Assembly: GCF_045865695.1 (NCBI RefSeq) | Contig: NZ_BAACAP010000249.1 | Coordinates: 96,885-160,884 of the forward strand | Source: Scytonema sp045865695 | GTDB taxonomy: Bacteria > Cyanobacteriota > Cyanobacteriia > Cyanobacteriales > Nostocaceae | Direction of reading: 5' to 3' | DNA: 64,000 bases | Shown here: in pieces, positions 8,778 to 17,309 of the stretch | How positions within the stretch are numbered: the first letter of the stretch is position 1 | How the letters are laid out: each line of letters begins with the position of its first letter | Position numbers and translations under genes: made by a program | Notes under the pieces: generated by a model | Told to the model about the DNA's origin: nothing | Databases searched by the model: none | What the model saw: the letters and a program-made list of their open reading frames with translations, nothing else

Positions 8778-9009
8778 TCTATCATGTGAAATAAAGATGT
8801 TTGGATTTCATCCTTATCTGATTGGTGAAAAATCTTATTACTGTAGGTAGGGTTATGCCGCACAAAAGCTTTATGTGGTGGGCAATGCCCAACGCCACTC
8901 CTAGTAGTCGCGGGGGAGCCCGCGCACGGAGGGTGGCTCCCCTACAGTACCTAAAATTGTTTATAAATGATTTAGGATTGCTATAGTTATTATGAACTTA
9001 ACAAAGAAA

Positions 9010-9027
9010 TATGAGAAATTTGTGAGG
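9010..9027 (-). promoter_or_regulatory. Inverted copy of the phased direct repeat
   Basis: On the minus strand this reads CCTCACA-N4-TCTCATA with 11-bp phase, matching the copies at 8377, 8760 and 9442. Confidence 0.35.
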
Positions 9028-9280
9028 AAATCAACAGATTGAGCAGATTCCGCTCGAGAAGACCTCTGGAGTTACACAGTTATGGGGCTTAAGTTACACT
9101 ATTTGTGGCATAATGCTGCCCTATAATTACGAAGAAGCCCTGAGTCTTTACGTATCAAATACCCCACTTAATTCTTCTCGTTATAATTAGGCAAAAATTT
9201 GTTTATTTGATGTTATGACTATCTAAGCAGCAAGCCACAAAAATATCTAGCGATAATACTGGCATCAATATCATTCTATA

Positions 9281-9306
9281 AAATAAAAAAGCCCGAATAC
9301 GGGCTT
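9281..9306 (-). terminator. Rho-independent terminator, minus strand
   Basis: AAGCCCG and CGGGCTT (9289-9295 and 9300-9306) form a GC-rich stem with a 4-nt loop. On the minus strand it is followed by TTTTTTATTTTATAG. This is a textbook terminator shape. Confidence 0.65.
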
Positions 9307-9420
9307 CCAAAAGGGTATCTACCACTAGTAATATAATACCTATTACTAGTTAAAGATAACTGTAGCAAAAAAATTACAGGATGGATAAGAGGTATTATTA
9401 ACTTTTTTCAACTCAAAGCC
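9281..9420 (-). ncRNA. Candidate small RNA ending in an intrinsic terminator
   Basis: On the minus strand, a 10-bp perfect stem (arms 9341-9350 and 9324-9333) is followed by the terminator at 9281-9306. No protein gene precedes it on that strand for at least several hundred bases, so the terminator needs another source transcript. The 5' end is a guess; a TTGAAA-like sequence lies near 9410. There is no match to a family I know. Confidence 0.3.
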
Positions 9421-9441
9421 GAAATTAATAAATCACCATAG

Positions 9442-9459
9442 GCTCACAAAATCCTCACA
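9442..9459 (+). promoter_or_regulatory. Phased direct repeat GCTCACA-N4-CCTCACA
   Basis: Fourth copy of the 11-bp-phased heptamer pair in this interval. It lies just upstream of the presumed small-RNA start on the opposite strand. Confidence 0.35.
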
Positions 9460-9873
9460 TTCTGTCAGTAATCTAAAAATTAGAAAAAATACGTAACATA
9501 TGATACTATGAGTAAAATAATTAAGTTTAACTCATACCATTTTGGATATGTGGATTTTAGATTTTGGATTGAAAAAGCCTTGTGGTGCTTAATTTCACTC
9601 AACTCTCTGTTGCATTCTTTTTTCAAATTGGTATCAAACACTTTCTAAATACTACAGAACACTGAAAACATTGTTATTACTGTAGGGGGCGTTTCCAATT
9701 AAAAGTCTTAAATGGTGGGCGATCTCCTACCTACTACGTGTATTTCATAAATCAAATAGGATTGCTTAGATATCTTAAATACTTACAAATTGCATCCAAA
9801 TAAAGTGCGTTCGCTAGATGAAATAGTTACTTTCATCAAAAAAATATGAATTAGACATAGGCGTGGAAAAGAT

Positions 9874-9901
9874 GTAAGGGCGCAATGCCTTGCGCCCCTA
9901 C
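9874..9901. repeat. 28-bp palindromic dispersed repeat (GTAGGGGCGC...GCGCCCCTAC type)
   Basis: One of four near-identical copies in the window; the others are at 25993-26021, 31681-31708 and 53115-53142. All are intergenic and each can fold into a hairpin. Confidence 0.75.
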
Positions 9902-10273
9902 CAAGAGTTTCGGGTAATGCATAATTAATTTCTGGAGATGTCTATTAAATCAGGGGCATAGGAATATTGCGGTGAGCGAATTGAAGCGATGGAAGCACTT
10001 ACTGCTCAGGGATATCCTGTCCTTAGCCGAGGGATTCGGTTTTATAAGGTGTACGAGGGTTCAGGAATATAAAGCAGATTAGCAAAATTCCGGATCATAT
10101 TGATATTTCTTCTCAAGAAACTCTCAAAAATAATGCGAATTTTTTTAAGTTAATAGTATTGTAATTATGATTAATTTTCCTATTTACGTTTCTAAGAAAA
10201 TAACGGTTTTTGCATCAAAAAGCCGCAAACTTAGGGTGTTTAGGATAAACCTGGATGTCATGTATATGAAATT

Positions 10274-11648
10274 ATGGATAAATACTTTTGTCAATTTGTA
10301 TCGATTGCTAGCTCTGTCATGCTATTAACAGCACAACCACTAAAGGCACAAGAGATTGCTGTAACTCAAGTGAGACTGCAAAAGACAGACTCAGGTATTG
10401 AGTTAATTCTACAAACTCCAAAACCAGAACTATTGCGAGTAAATAGCAAAACTGATGGCAATACATATATCGCTGATATTCCGAATGCTCAACTGCGTCT
10501 CTCATCTGGTAGTGTATTTCGCCAAGAAAACCCAGTTTCAGGAATCAGTGCGATCGCCGTTACTAATCAAGATGCCAATAGTATCCGCGTCACTGCGATC
10601 GGTGAAGCAAGTGTACCAAAAATTGAGTTATTTGATAGTGACGAAGGTTTGATTCTGGGTATTACATCAGCTACATCCTCTGCACAAAACCCAACAACTA
10701 GCCCATCTCAGGCAGATACAGCCCCTACACAAAACCCAACTCCTAACCTATCTCAGTCCACTGAAACTCAGCCTAGTACACCATCACCTGAAGCTGGTGA
10801 GCCAATTGAGTTATTAGTCACTGGGGAGCAAGACGGTTACATTATCCCTAGTGCCTCAACTGCAACTAAAACAGACACATCACTACGAGACATTCCCCAA
10901 TCGATTCAAGTCATCCCCAGACAAGTATTAGAAGACCAGAAGGTAACTCGACTGAGAGATGTGCTGCAAAATGTCAGTGGCATTACCTTAGATGGTAATT
11001 ACGGCGGGACTGGTAGTGGTTCGTTAATTATTCGTGGCTTTTCCCAAGACACCATTTTTAAAGATGGGTTCCGTAATTAGGTATTAAAGGCGATTTCCTC
11101 AATAGCAAACTTTCAACCACACTAGCAGCCTATCAAATTACTAAAGAGAATGTCTTAACTCCCGATCCCCTAGACCCTAGTAACTTTTCTGTACAGACGA
11201 ACAACGCAGTCGCGGTATTGAACTAGATGTCATTGGGCAGATTCTTCCTGGGTGGAATATTATCGCCTCCTATGCTCATATTGATGCCAAAGTCACCAAA
11301 GATAACGACTTGCCCATAGGAAGTAGGTTGGCTAACGTTGCTCCTAATACTGCCAGCTTATGGACAACTTACGAACTTCAAGAAGGCAATCTGAAAGGCT
11401 TAGGCTTTGGTCTAGGAGTATTCTTTGCCGATGATAGACCCGGATATAGTTACGAGCCGCCAGAATTTAAACTACCTAGTTATACGCGAGTTGATGCAGC
11501 AGTTTCCTACAAACGCGACAACTGGAAAATAGGCTTGAATGTGAGGAATTTGTTTGATAAAAAATACTACGAAACGCATCAAGGCTCTGACATTGTGTAT
11601 CCTGGTGCTCCGTTCACAGTAATTGGATCGTTTTCTATCAACTTCTGA
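10274..11648 (+). pseudogene. TonB-dependent siderophore receptor, internally deleted and frameshifted
   Basis: The first 268 codons encode a signal peptide, an AMIN-like domain (about 25-130), a Pro/Thr/Gln-rich linker and the start of the plug (SLRDIPQSIQVIPRQVLEDQ). The frame stops at 11078-11080, within a plug segment ending FKDGFRN. From 11080 another frame continues with late-barrel sequence (GIKGDFLNSKLSTT), shifts again near 11197 (RSRGIELDV), and ends with a normal barrel C-terminus (VRNLFDKKYYETH and a terminal Phe at 11646-11648). Intact receptors of this type exceed 800 residues, so several hundred middle residues are missing. It probably served ferric-siderophore uptake. The promoter region and N-terminus look intact, so a secreted plug fragment could still be made. 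Confidence 0.85.
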
Positions 11649-11717
11649 TTTGGTTTGAGGTAGGATAATTTGCCACGAACAAGAAAAAGCTGTACATCCG
11701 TCTTGCTTGACTACTGG

Positions 11718-11723
11718 TATAAT
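11718..11723 (+). promoter_or_regulatory. Extended -10 (TGGTATAAT) upstream of metH
   Basis: TATAAT with the TGn extension lies 133 bp before the metH ATG. No clear -35 is needed for an extended -10. I looked for a cobalamin riboswitch in the leader and saw none. Confidence 0.4.
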
Positions 11724-11855
11724 GTATAATTAAGCCAATGAATATCGTTATTATACTAGAAACTTTTTAGACTTTACTTTTGAAATCTTAAAATATAGAA
11801 AATAATAGATAGTAAGTCAAACACTGTTTTGAGTGCTAAATTTCTTTGGAAAAAT

Positions 11856-14800
11856 ATGACTTATCCCTTCCTGGAACGCTTGCATAGTCCCGATCGCCCT
11901 GTTATCGTCTTTGACGGAGCAATGGGAACTAACTTGCAAACCCAAAACCTCACTGCGGAGGACTTTGGCGGTGCTGAATATGAAGGTTGTAACGAGTACC
12001 TCGTTTTTACAAAACCAGAAGCAGTGGCAAAAGTTCATCGTGACTTTCTTGCAGCTGGTGCGGACGTAATTGAAACAGATACCTTTGGCGGTACTTCTAT
12101 TGTTTTGGCAGAATACGACTTGGCTCCTAAGGCGTATGAACTGAGCAAAGCAGCAGCAGAACTCGCAAAGAGTGTGGCGGCAGAATTTTCTACCCCTGAA
12201 AAACCTCGCTTTGTCGCCGGTTCCATCGGTCCAACGACCAAACTGCCAACTTTAGGGCATATCGATTTTGATACCATGAAAGCTGCTTTTGCCGAACAAG
12301 CAGAAGGGCTATTTGATGGTGGGGTCGATCTGTTTATTGTTGAAACTTGCCAAGACGTACTGCAAATTAAAGCGGCGCTGAATGGTATTGAAGAAGTTTT
12401 TGCCAAGAAAGGCGATCGCCGTCCATTGATGGTGTCCGTTACCATGGAATCCATGGGTACTATGTTGGTAGGAACGGAAATCAACGCCGTACTCACCATT
12501 TTAGAACCTTACCCAATTGACATTCTTGGTTTGAACTGTGCCACAGGACCAGACTTGATGAAACCGCATATCAAGTATCTATCGGAACATTCACCGTTTG
12601 TTGTTTCTTGTATTCCGAATGCTGGTTTGCCTGAGAATGTTGGCGGTCAAGCTCATTACCGTCTAACACCTGTAGAATTACGGATGGCCTTGATGAATTT
12701 TGTTGAAGATTTGGGTGTCCAAGCGATCGGGGGTTGCTGTGGGACACGTCCAGAACACATTCAACAATTAGCAGAAATAGCCAAAGACTTAAAGCCAAAG
12801 GTCAGACATCCTAAGTCAGAACCAGCAGCAGCGTCAATTTACAGCACTCAAAACTACACTCAAGATAATTCTTTCTTGATTGTTGGCGAACGACTCAACG
12901 CAAGTGGTTCCAAAAAGTGTCGCGAATTACTAAATGCCGAAGATTGGGACGGTTTGGTTTCAATGGCAAAAGCGCAAGTCAAAGAAGGCGCACACATTCT
13001 TGATGTTAACGTTGATTACGTGGGACGCGATGGCGTGCGCGATATGCACGAGTTAGTCTCGCGATTGGTGAATAATGTGACATTGCCATTGATGCTTGAT
13101 TCCACTGAATGGGAAAAGATGGAAGCAGGGTTAAAAGTGGCTGGTGGTAAATGTCTGTTGAACTCTACTAACTACGAAGATGGAGAACCTCGTTTTCTAA
13201 AGGTGTTGGAACTGGCGAAAAAATATGGTGCGGGTGTTGTTATCGGTACAATTGATGAAGAAGGAATGGCGCGAACAGCAGATAAAAAGTTTGCGATCGC
13301 CCAACGTGCCTACCGTCAAGCTGTAGAATATGGGATTTCTGCACATGAAATATTTTTTGATACTTTAGCTCTCCCAATTTCTACTGGTATCGAAGAAGAC
13401 CGCGAAAACGGCAAGGCGACCATTGAAGCCATTCGCCGCATCCGTCAAGAATTGCCTGGCTCTCATGTCATTTTAGGTGTTTCCAACATCTCCTTTGGTT
13501 TAAACCCTGCTGCGCGAATTGTATTGAACTCAATGTTTCTACACGAGGCGATGGCAGTTGGAATGGATGCAGCGATCGTCAGTGCTAGTAAAATTTTACC
13601 TCTAGCAAAAATTGAAGAACGTCATCAAGAAATTTGCCGCAAGTTGATTTATGATGAGCGAACTTTTGAGGGAGATGTTTGCACTTACGATCCTTTAGCA
13701 GAACTCACAACACTGTTTGAAGGAGTCACAACAAAACGCGCCAAAGGCGTTGATGAAAGTCTACCCGTTGAAGAACGTCTCAAGCGCCATATTATTGATG
13801 GGGAACGTATTGGTTTAGAGAAGAACCTAGCAAAAGCTTTAGAAAACTATCCTCCTTTGGATATTATCAACACCATTTTGCTAGATGGCATGAAAGTGGT
13901 TGGCGATTTGTTTGCTTCCGGACAAATGCAGTTACCCTTTGTACTGCAATCGGCTGAAACCATGAAAGCAGCAGTTGCTTATCTCGAACCGCTTATGGAA
14001 AAGTCAGAAGCAGGTAATAATGCCAAGGGTAAATTTATCATCGCGACAGTGAAGGGAGATGTTCACGACATTGGGAAAAACTTGGTAGATATCATTTTGT
14101 CCAATAACGGTTACAAGGTGATTAACTTAGGAATTAAGCAGCCAGTGGAAAATATCATTGAAGCATACAAAAAGCACAAAGCTGATTGTATTGCTATGAG
14201 TGGTTTGTTGGTGAAATCGACTGCATTCATGAAAGAAAACTTGGAAGTTTTCAATGAAAAAGGAATTACGGTTCCTGTCATTTTGGGTGGTGCAGCGCTA
14301 ACTCCTAAGTTTGTCTATGAAGATTGCCAAAATGCTTACAAAGGTCGAGTGGTTTATGGCAAAGACGCATTTTCTGACTTAAATTTCATGGATAAATTAA
14401 TGCCTGCTAAATCTGGTGGGCATTGGAACGATCTGCAAGGGTTTTCAGGTGAATTTGCTGAAGCTGCCGAAATATCAAAAAATGGTCATAAAGTTTCAGG
14501 AGAGAAAGCAGTTAAAGAAAAAGCACCTGCTGAACCAAAAGAAGTTGATACCAGACGTTCTGAAGCAGTAGAGGTGGATATCAAACGTCCAACTCCGCCT
14601 TTTTGGGGAACAAAGATTTTTCAACCTAAGGATATTCCTTTGGAGGAAGTTTTCTGGTATTTAGATTTACAGGCTTTGATTGCAGGACAATGGCAGTTCC
14701 GCAAGCCAAAGGAGCAATCTAAAGAGGAGTATCAAGCTTTCTTGGATGGGAAGGTTTATCCAATTTTGGAGGAGTGGAAGCAGCGAGTTATTCAAGAAAA

Positions 14801-15464
14801 TTTACTGCATCCGCAAGTAGTTTACGGTTATTTTCCTTGTCAGTCTGAGGGAAATACTCTGTATCTTTACGATCCAAATGACGTTGATAAATTAAATGAC
14901 GGGCAAGATGCCCATCCCACAAAGCAAGATGCCCATCCCACAAAGCAAGATGCCCATCCCACAAAGACAGTAGCTCAGTTTGAGTTTCCAAGGCAGAAGT
15001 CTGTAAGGAGATTGTGTATTGCGGATTTCTTTGCACCGAAGGAATCCGGAACAATTGATGTGTTTCCAATGCAAGCAGTGACTGTTGGGCATATTGCTAC
15101 TGAGTTTGCTCAAAAGTTATTTGCTAATAATCAATACACAGACTACCTGTATTTTCACGGTTTAGCCGTGCAGGTAGCAGAAGCACTTGCTGAATGGTCT
15201 CATGCTCGTATTCGGCGCGAATTAGGCTTTGGTGCTGAGGAACCGGATAATATTCGGGATGTTTTGGCACAGCGTTACCAAGGTTCGCGGTATAGTTTTG
15301 GGTATCCGGCTTGTCCGAATATTCAAGATCAGTACAAGCAACTGGAGTTGTTGGGATGCGATCGCATTAACTTGTATATGGATGAAAGCGAACAGCTTTA
15401 TCCGGAACAGTCTACAACAGCGATTATTACCTATCACCCTGTAGCTAAGTACTTTAGCGCTTAG
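11856..15464 (+). CDS. metH: Cobalamin-dependent methionine synthase
   Basis: Transfers a methyl group from methyltetrahydrofolate via cobalamin to homocysteine. All four modules are present: homocysteine-binding barrel with FDGAMGTNL and zinc-ligand GGCCGT near residue 295; pterin-binding barrel (VGERLNASGSKKCRELL onward); cobalamin cap and Rossmann domain with DVHDIGKN; and the C-terminal AdoMet reactivation domain (RxxFGYPACP). Its 1202 residues match the family. The ATG at 11856 was chosen over an in-frame TTG at 11829 because similarity begins at MTYPFLERLHSPDRP. A threefold QDAHPTK repeat (about residues 1016-1036) interrupts the reactivation domain and is encoded by a 21-bp tandem repeat. 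The frame is intact, so the enzyme is probably functional. Confidence 0.97.
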   Translation: MTYPFLERLHSPDRPVIVFDGAMGTNLQTQNLTAEDFGGAEYEGCNEYLVFTKPEAVAKVHRDFLAAGADVIETDTFGGTSIVLAEYDLAPKAYELSKAAAELAKSVAAEFSTPEKPRFVAGSIGPTTKLPTLGHIDFDTMKAAFAEQAEGLFDGGVDLFIVETCQDVLQIKAALNGIEEVFAKKGDRRPLMVSVTMESMGTMLVGTEINAVLTILEPYPIDILGLNCATGPDLMKPHIKYLSEHSPFVVSCIPNAGLPENVGGQAHYRLTPVELRMALMNFVEDLGVQAIGGCCGTRPEHIQQLAEIAKDLKPKVRHPKSEPAAASIYSTQNYTQDNSFLIVGERLNASGSKKCRELLNAEDWDGLVSMAKAQVKEGAHILDVNVDYVGRDGVRDMHELVSRLVNNVTLPLMLDSTEWEKMEAGLKVAGGKCLLNSTNYEDGEPRFLKVLELAKKYGAGVVIGTIDEEGMARTADKKFAIAQRAYRQAVEYGISAHEIFFDTLALPISTGIEEDRENGKATIEAIRRIRQELPGSHVILGVSNISFGLNPAARIVLNSMFLHEAMAVGMDAAIVSASKILPLAKIEERHQEICRKLIYDERTFEGDVCTYDPLAELTTLFEGVTTKRAKGVDESLPVEERLKRHIIDGERIGLEKNLAKALENYPPLDIINTILLDGMKVVGDLFASGQMQLPFVLQSAETMKAAVAYLEPLMEKSEAGNNAKGKFIIATVKGDVHDIGKNLVDIILSNNGYKVINLGIKQPVENIIEAYKKHKADCIAMSGLLVKSTAFMKENLEVFNEKGITVPVILGGAALTPKFVYEDCQNAYKGRVVYGKDAFSDLNFMDKLMPAKSGGHWNDLQGFSGEFAEAAEISKNGHKVSGEKAVKEKAPAEPKEVDTRRSEAVEVDIKRPTPPFWGTKIFQPKDIPLEEVFWYLDLQALIAGQWQFRKPKEQSKEEYQAFLDGKVYPILEEWKQRVIQENLLHPQVVYGYFPCQSEGNTLYLYDPNDVDKLNDGQDAHPTKQDAHPTKQDAHPTKTVAQFEFPRQKSVRRLCIADFFAPKESGTIDVFPMQAVTVGHIATEFAQKLFANNQYTDYLYFHGLAVQVAEALAEWSHARIRRELGFGAEEPDNIRDVLAQRYQGSRYSFGYPACPNIQDQYKQLELLGCDRINLYMDESEQLYPEQSTTAIITYHPVAKYFSA
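14903..14965 (+). repeat. Three tandem 21-bp repeats translated inside metH
   Basis: GCAAGATGCCCATCCCACAAA occurs three times without mismatch, encoding QDAHPTK three times. The unit resembles the GTGGGA-GGGC-type palindrome at 27942-27966. It looks like a dispersed intergenic repeat that entered and expanded in a surface loop. Confidence 0.9.
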
Positions 15465-15469
15465 TAAAT

Positions 15470-15501
15470 TTTCCCCTTTTCCTAATACGGAGAAGGGGAA
15501 A
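15470..15501 (+). terminator. Hairpin after metH
   Basis: TTTCCCCTT-TCC pairs with GGA-AAGGGGAAA around TAATAC, starting 5 bp after the stop. The following bases (TTAATC) are only weakly T-rich. Confidence 0.45.
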
Positions 15502-15608
15502 TTAATCAATTGTATGAGACAAGAGAAGGCGCGGAAGGAAAAAGTGTAAAGAGTTATAGTAACGTCATTCGTCTAAAATAGTTCAATAGAAAAAGTTCAA
15601 GGAAACTA

Positions 15609-16121
15609 TTGGATACTGAAAAATCAAAGCTAGAATTTTCTGGCGCAGGAGGTAATTGGTCAGTTATTGATGAAGTGAACGATCCTAGAGTTATTCAACA
15701 GAAAGATCGTGTCTCTTGTGGTCCTGCTTGTGCAGAAATGGTGATGAAAACTGTTGGGATCGAAGATATTAGTCAGGAAGTAATTGCTTCAGTTTCTGGA
15801 ACTCCTGTTAACGTATATAATTTAGTGGAAGCAATCAACCAACTGGATGCTCAAGGATCGAGACAATGGTTTGGTGGTGGCTTAGATATTCCTGGAGCAA
15901 ATGATGCAGAACTACTAGAAGTACTCATGTCCACTGGAGTATGGATAGCAGAGTTTCGAGAGGTAGGAGCGCGTCTAGGTCATTTAGTTGTCGTTGATGG
16001 TTACGACGCTTTTGACAGACTCTATATTCGCGCTCCTTGGAATCAAACAAAGTATAAAATGGAAAAAGACACCTTTTTGCAGTTTTGGACACTGCAAGGC
16101 ATATATCTTAAAAAATTATGA
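15609..16121 (+). CDS. Papain-like (C39-type) cysteine peptidase domain protein
   Basis: A 170-residue single-domain protein without signal peptide or membrane segment. Residues 31-45 give the QKDRVSCGPAC motif (candidate nucleophile C37). H125 in GHLVVVDGYD is the candidate general base. The third position, usually Asp in an IRDPW-like motif, reads IRAPW (139-143), so the triad may be incomplete. The start is TTG at 15609, with AAGGA about six bases upstream. The next gene overlaps by 4 nt (ATGA), implying a stoichiometric partner. It is not a transporter-linked bacteriocin-leader peptidase, because no ABC domain is fused or adjacent. Possible roles are a toxin or effector peptidase with an immunity partner, or a processing enzyme; the sequence does not decide. 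Confidence 0.6.
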   Translation: MDTEKSKLEFSGAGGNWSVIDEVNDPRVIQQKDRVSCGPACAEMVMKTVGIEDISQEVIASVSGTPVNVYNLVEAINQLDAQGSRQWFGGGLDIPGANDAELLEVLMSTGVWIAEFREVGARLGHLVVVDGYDAFDRLYIRAPWNQTKYKMEKDTFLQFWTLQGIYLKKL

Positions 16122-16462
16122 AAACTCAAGTTTTAAATATTCAACCAAATGCTGATACAAACTCCCTAAAGGTTTTTATGTCAGTTGGTGATGAACAGCA
16201 TCAGTTCACATTTTCAAGACGGTTCGACCAGATTGGAAATCACCAAGTGCAAATTATAACTCCGGAGCACCAGTTTGGAGATACTTTTAAATTCAACCAA
16301 CAAATCACTGATGAAGTTATGAAAATTGTCCGTCAGTTTTTTAAGGGTGACAAGTTGATTCTTCCTCAAGATGTTGGTGATTTTGGGACTCCCGAAAAAG
16401 CATTAGCGTTACAAAAACCTTTTAATCCTGTGTTAAGCGGTCGGTGTTCTGCTGAACTTTAA
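16118..16462 (+). CDS. Small protein translationally coupled to the C39-like peptidase
   Basis: A 114-residue protein I do not recognise. It is predominantly beta-rich by composition, has no membrane segment, and ends with a cysteine-containing tail (SGRCSAEL). Its ATG overlaps the peptidase stop (ATGA). That arrangement fits a substrate, inhibitor or immunity protein for the peptidase. The next open stretch downstream is a toxin relic, so this pair belongs to the same accessory island. Confidence 0.6.
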   Translation: MKTQVLNIQPNADTNSLKVFMSVGDEQHQFTFSRRFDQIGNHQVQIITPEHQFGDTFKFNQQITDEVMKIVRQFFKGDKLILPQDVGDFGTPEKALALQKPFNPVLSGRCSAEL

Positions 16463-16466
16463 ACTA

Positions 16467-16845
16467 AAATTCGGTACTACCTTTAAAACCAAGGCTCTCA
16501 GGCAGAAGCCAAACTTGTATCAAACATAACCCAGATAAAATTGTTTTAATTGCTAAACAATCAAACGGCAAAATCGTATTTTTAGAAGAAGGAAATTCGG
16601 AATCAGGACTTCAACACATATTGGAAGAACATTATTTGCAGTTTACGCAACAGGGAATCGAATTAGACCAAATACCAGATGCGGTAATTACAGCCGTTAC
16701 TGAAGGTAAAATTATTGGGTATCAAGGAAAAAGAAAAACTCGCGCTATTTATGAAATCACTTTTAATGGCAAAACACAATACATTGCTGTAACCATAAGC
16801 AATAATGGTTATATCGTTGGTGCAAACCCTAGAACTTCCCCATAA
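16467..16845 (+). pseudogene. C-terminal toxin domain of a polymorphic toxin, degraded upstream
   Basis: From 16621 a 74-codon frame opens with TTG. In the same frame, similarity-like sequence extends upstream (about 16540: KIVLIAKQSNGK) without a start codon. Before that, fragments sit in other frames. The HILEEH motif, the GKIIGYQGK segment and the ending NGYIVGANP recall C-terminal nuclease-like toxin domains (barnase/EndoU/colicin-type fold) of contact-dependent or RHS toxins; this is recognition from memory. The delivery portion is absent. An immunity-like gene starts 18 bp later, as expected for an orphan toxin-immunity module. Confidence 0.55.
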
Positions 16846-16863
16846 CTCGTTGAAAAAGTGAGT

Positions 16864-17148
16864 ATGTCAGAAAAAATCAAACTCATGGCTGATTATGGAT
16901 GCTACCCTCTATGGTGGGCTTCTGATAAAGCTGGTGACATTGACCCAGCAACACTGTCCTTAAGTCAAGAGACTATTATCCGTTTGGAAAAATGGGCTGA
17001 GGTTTACGACGCAAAGTTGAACTGGGACGATCCGGCTTCATCTGGTTTCCCAAGTTTTGAAGTAAGAGATGCTTTTGAAGAAGAAGGAATTAGTCTGTGG
17101 AAACAGTTGCAACAGGAACTTGCACCTAATTATGAAGTTGTCTATTGA
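16864..17148 (+). CDS. Putative immunity protein for the adjacent toxin domain
   Basis: A 94-residue acidic protein (MSEKIKLMADYGCYPLWW start; WDDPASSGF motif near the middle). Proteins of this wording commonly follow the toxin type seen just upstream, so an immunity role is proposed. The ATG at 16864 was preferred over GTG at 16858. It is intact, whereas the toxin gene is broken, so it may persist as protection against siblings that still carry the toxin. The last codons overlap a 24-codon micro-ORF. Confidence 0.6.
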   Translation: MSEKIKLMADYGCYPLWWASDKAGDIDPATLSLSQETIIRLEKWAEVYDAKLNWDDPASSGFPSFEVRDAFEEEGISLWKQLQQELAPNYEVVY

Positions 17149-17206
17149 GCGCGATCGCTATCGCAAAATTGTAAATCATCCCAATGAATTAGAAGTTTTG
17201 CTTTGA
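17132..17206 (+). CDS. 24-residue micro-ORF, duplicated at 18943-19017
   Basis: Starts with ATG inside the immunity gene in another frame and reads MKLSIERDRYRKIVNHPNEL followed by EVLL. A second copy at 18943-19017 keeps the same length and frame with about five amino-acid replacements. No known function and no ribosome site of note; it may simply be part of the duplicated DNA. Confidence 0.2.
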   Translation: MKLSIERDRYRKIVNHPNELEVLL

Positions 17207-17309
17207 TAAAGCATAGCGTCCCAACTTTACTGCTACAACCATTGGTAGTTGATAGCTGTAGGACTGGTTAAGTATAACCATCATCCAAAAAAAAGAATCT
17301 CTTCCGGCT

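Larger units (their letters stand above)
8144..10273. other. 2.1-kb gene-poor interval rich in palindromes and phased repeats
   Basis: No convincing protein gene was found. The interval holds four direct-repeat pairs with 11-bp phase (separate entries), an 18-bp-arm palindrome at 8642-8695 and a minus-strand terminator with nearby hairpin at 9281-9350. It also has a 28-bp palindromic repeat at 9874-9901 and a stretch (about 9589-9636) that recurs inverted at 36376-36421. A 36-codon open stretch without a start at about 9963-10073 reads like a coding relic (GYPVLSRGIRFYK) of unknown origin. Confidence 0.6.

Noticed and set aside
11649..11855. Possible cobalamin riboswitch before metH
   Set aside because: No B12-box-like sequence or matching stem arrangement was seen in the 207-bp leader.
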